Source of the DNA: Treponema maltophilum ATCC 51939
Lineage (GTDB): Bacteria; Spirochaetota; Spirochaetia; Treponematales; Treponemataceae
Length of the DNA stretch: 64,000 nt
Direction: 5' to 3'
NCBI RefSeq assembly: GCF_000413055.1
Contig: NZ_KE332518.1
Coordinates: 327,490-391,489 of the forward strand
A program made the translations under genes and the position numbers. A model generated the notes under the pieces. The model was not told where the DNA came from and searched no databases. It was given only the letters and a program-made list of their open reading frames with translations. Each line of letters starts with the position of its first letter. Position 1 is the stretch's first letter. Of this stretch, positions 62,460-64,000 are shown in pieces.

Positions 62460-63253
62460 AATACCCCCAGCGCGTTTAAAATGATTGCGGCTGCCGTTGT
62501 TGCCGCCGTTTCCGTCCGCAAAACGCGTTCTCCCATGCCGCAGAGCGTAAAACCCGCTTGCTTAAAAAGGGAACGCTCGTTGTCGGTCCATCCGCGCTCG
62601 CTTCCGATTGCGGCCCTGATGCGGAACGGATATTCTTCAAAAAGGCCTTTAGCGGCTGCGGCAGCAAGCTCGCGTCGTATGTACGAACTTAAAGGCTCCT
62701 CGGGTGTTACGTTATCCAAGGCCGCGTTGATGTACTTGTACGCGCTATGCCGCGCGGCTTCCGGCAAATTCCGTTCTTCGCCGTGCAGCGCGCCGAGACA
62801 GCTTTTTACCGACGGAAAAAGTTCGAGCTTCGGAATGTGCGTGCTCTTTGCCTGCATGCTGCCTTCTTTTAAAGCTTCGTATGCGGAGCCCCGTTCGACA
62901 ATCTTCGATTCCATATATGATTTTTCGCCCGTTTCGGTTCCGCAAAGCAAAATACGCGATACGCCCAAACCTGCCGCGTCGCGAAAAAGCCTTTTAAGCT
63001 GAATGGGGCGCACAAAGCCGACAATCAAATCGAGCGGGTAGGGCTTTTTGCCGTCCGAAAGCGGTGTAAATTCAAAACGCACACCCGTTTCGTCCGAGCG
63101 GATAATGCGCGCCGTTCCGGCTTTTCCGTTTTCAATGCCGGCTTCAAAGGTGTCGCCTTCTTTTTTTTTGAGTACGGTGCGAATGTGGCGTGCGCGGGCA
63201 TCACCGGCCGGGAAAAAACAGCCGTCGCTTTCCGAAAACAGTACGATGTTCAT
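62456..63253 (-). CDS. rsmE: 16S rRNA (uracil-N3) methyltransferase RsmE
   Basis: 265 aa. N-terminal PUA-like part (ARHIRTVLKKKEGDTF) and SPOUT knot with IGSERGWTDNERSLFKQAGFTLCGMGERVLRTETAA near the C-terminus (GPEGG-S-E-type motif, here IGSERG). It methylates U1498 of 16S rRNA. The ATG 63253 is chosen over upstream alternatives because it begins the conserved domain and follows a promoter by 10 bases. First gene of an operon ending in rsmG. Confidence 0.92.
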   Translation of the reverse strand: MNIVLFSESDGCFFPAGDARARHIRTVLKKKEGDTFEAGIENGKAGTARIIRSDETGVRFEFTPLSDGKKPYPLDLIVGFVRPIQLKRLFRDAAGLGVSRILLCGTETGEKSYMESKIVERGSAYEALKEGSMQAKSTHIPKLELFPSVKSCLGALHGEERNLPEAARHSAYKYINAALDNVTPEEPLSSYIRRELAAAAAKGLFEEYPFRIRAAIGSERGWTDNERSLFKQAGFTLCGMGERVLRTETAATTAAAIILNALGVL

Positions 63254-63263
63254 AAACGCATTG

Positions 63264-63292
63264 AGTATACTCCGTGCGCTTTTATTGCGCAA
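63264..63292 (-). promoter_or_regulatory. Promoter of the rsmE operon
   Basis: Minus strand: TTGCGC (63287-63292), 17-base spacer, TATACT (63264-63269). The leader would be only 3 or 4 bases long. Confidence 0.5.
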
Positions 63293-63315
63293 GTCTATGC
63301 ACGCGGGGGCACTTG

Positions 63316-63324
63316 TGTTATACT
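63316..63324 (+). promoter_or_regulatory. Extended -10 promoter of purA, leaderless arrangement
   Basis: TGT followed by TATACT (63319-63324) and then 6 bases to the ATG. Same layout as deoD, the other purine gene in the window. Confidence 0.6.
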
Positions 63325-63330
63325 GCGCGT

Positions 63331-64000
63331 ATGAATACTGTAGTTATCGGCGCTCAATGGGGAGATGAAGGTAAGGGAAAAATAGTCGATTACCTTGCCG
63401 CCGAAGCCGACGTGATTGTCCGCTATTCGGGCGGAGCGAATGCCGGCCATACGATTGTCGCGGGCGGAAAGCAATACGCCCTGCACTTGGTTCCTTCGGG
63501 AATTTTGTATCCCGGCAAAAAAGTGTATTTGGGAACGGGCATGGTTATAGATCCGGAAGCTCTGTTTGCCGAATTGGCTATGCTTAAAGAACAGGGTGTA
63601 GACTGGGAAGGCCGCGTGTTTATTTCCGATCGCGCGCATGTGGTATTCCCGCGTTACCGTGCCGAAGATAAAAAACGGGACAGCGAACGCAAACATCCGA
63701 TAGGCACTACGGGACGCGGCATAGGCACCGCGTATTCGATGAAGTCGGAGCGCGACGGCATACGTATTGCAGATTTGTTTTGGAAAGAAAAAGCGGCCGA
63801 AATGCCGGCCGAAGATACGGCCTTTATCGAACCGTATAAAGATCGGCTTAAAGATATGAAAATCGACATGTGCTCGCACATGTACCGCCTGCGGCAAAGC
63901 CGCGTGCTGCTCGAGGGGGCTCAGGGCGCTATGCTCGATTTGGATTCGGGAACATACCCCTACGTATCGTCGGGAATGTCGGGTTCGTCCGGCGCCGCAG
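63331..64000 (+). CDS. purA: Adenylosuccinate synthetase (5' part, cut by window end)
   Basis: First 223 codons. VVIGAQWGDEGKGKIVDYLA holds the GTP loop and catalytic Asp; SGGANAGHTIV the catalytic His; then GTTGRGIGTAYSMKSERDGIR and LLEGAQGAMLDLD. It joins IMP and aspartate with GTP to form adenylosuccinate. The segment after TYPYV reads SSGMSGSSGA where many homologues have SSNTTAGG, a change in the IMP-contact loop worth noting. No ribosome binding site; leaderless start likely. Confidence 0.95.
   Translation, partial: MNTVVIGAQWGDEGKGKIVDYLAAEADVIVRYSGGANAGHTIVAGGKQYALHLVPSGILYPGKKVYLGTGMVIDPEALFAELAMLKEQGVDWEGRVFISDRAHVVFPRYRAEDKKRDSERKHPIGTTGRGIGTAYSMKSERDGIRIADLFWKEKAAEMPAEDTAFIEPYKDRLKDMKIDMCSHMYRLRQSRVLLEGAQGAMLDLDSGTYPYVSSGMSGSSGAA

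Overview
The window is about 64 kb of a moderately GC-rich spirochaete chromosome, most likely a Treponema. Pointers are the ribosomal/RNA polymerase block in treponemal order (tRNA-Thr, rpmG, tRNA-Trp, secE, nusG, rplKAJL, rpoBC, rpsLG), an Asn in RpoB where most bacteria have the rifampicin-site Ser, a feoA-feoA-feoB set, a flavodoxin, and an integron-type cassette array, which is known from Treponema denticola. The species cannot be named from sequence alone.

Layout. 0-15 kb: tail of a probable GPH sugar symporter, an unknown protein, a Nudix hydrolase, a one-chain ECF transporter module (EcfA-EcfA-EcfT), deoD, an orphan BrnA-like antitoxin, an Lrp regulator-aminotransferase pair, rpsD, a PdxA-family dehydrogenase, a BaiCD/FadH-like flavoenzyme, and the N-degron operon clpS-clpA-aat (minus strand). 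14.3-26.1 kb (minus strand): a pentose/sugar regulon. A ChvE-GguA-GguB type ABC importer with xylB and xylA is one transcript, and an oxidoreductase, a PfkB kinase and a mannitol-1-phosphate dehydrogenase-like enzyme form a second. Each transcript starts at a TTGACA-17-TATAAT promoter followed directly by the same perfect 16-bp palindrome, and a LacI-type regulator lies at the end on its own promoter. 26.2-39 kb: the transcription/translation block. 39-42.6 kb: iron uptake (two FeoA, FeoB, and a fusion of a FeoB-associated Cys-rich membrane peptide with an HMA domain). 42.7-51.6 kb: eno, flavodoxin, an MsbA-type exporter, a soluble-type lytic transglycosylase lipoprotein, an unusual Hsp70-like/LysM membrane protein, and a TPR protein with an Mrr-like C-terminal domain.

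51.6-60.0 kb is a foreign, AT-rich island. It carries gene cassettes all on the minus strand and separated by attC recombination sites, with no integrase in the window. Cargo includes MazEF, VapBC, a Vat/CatB-like acetyltransferase, a DUF1697 protein, a VOC protein, two secreted proteins, a lipoprotein and an unknown protein. The island is flanked by a 70-bp imperfect direct repeat (58/70 identical) that spans the 3' ends of the TPR gene and of rsmG. These genes must once have been adjacent and convergent, so the island split them and left a junction copy on each side. The right-hand copy still encodes the same TPR C-terminus through synonymous codons.

60.0-64.0 kb: minus-strand operon rsmE - HExxH protein - secreted protein - rsmG, and divergently purA (cut by the window end).

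Two regulatory themes run through the window. Seven genes (Nudix, ecfAAT, deoD, lrp, msbA-like, TPR, purA) have a -10 hexamer 6 or 7 bases before their ATG, which implies leaderless mRNAs. Many intergenic gaps hold strong perfect hairpins without T-runs, including three in a row between the two feoA genes.
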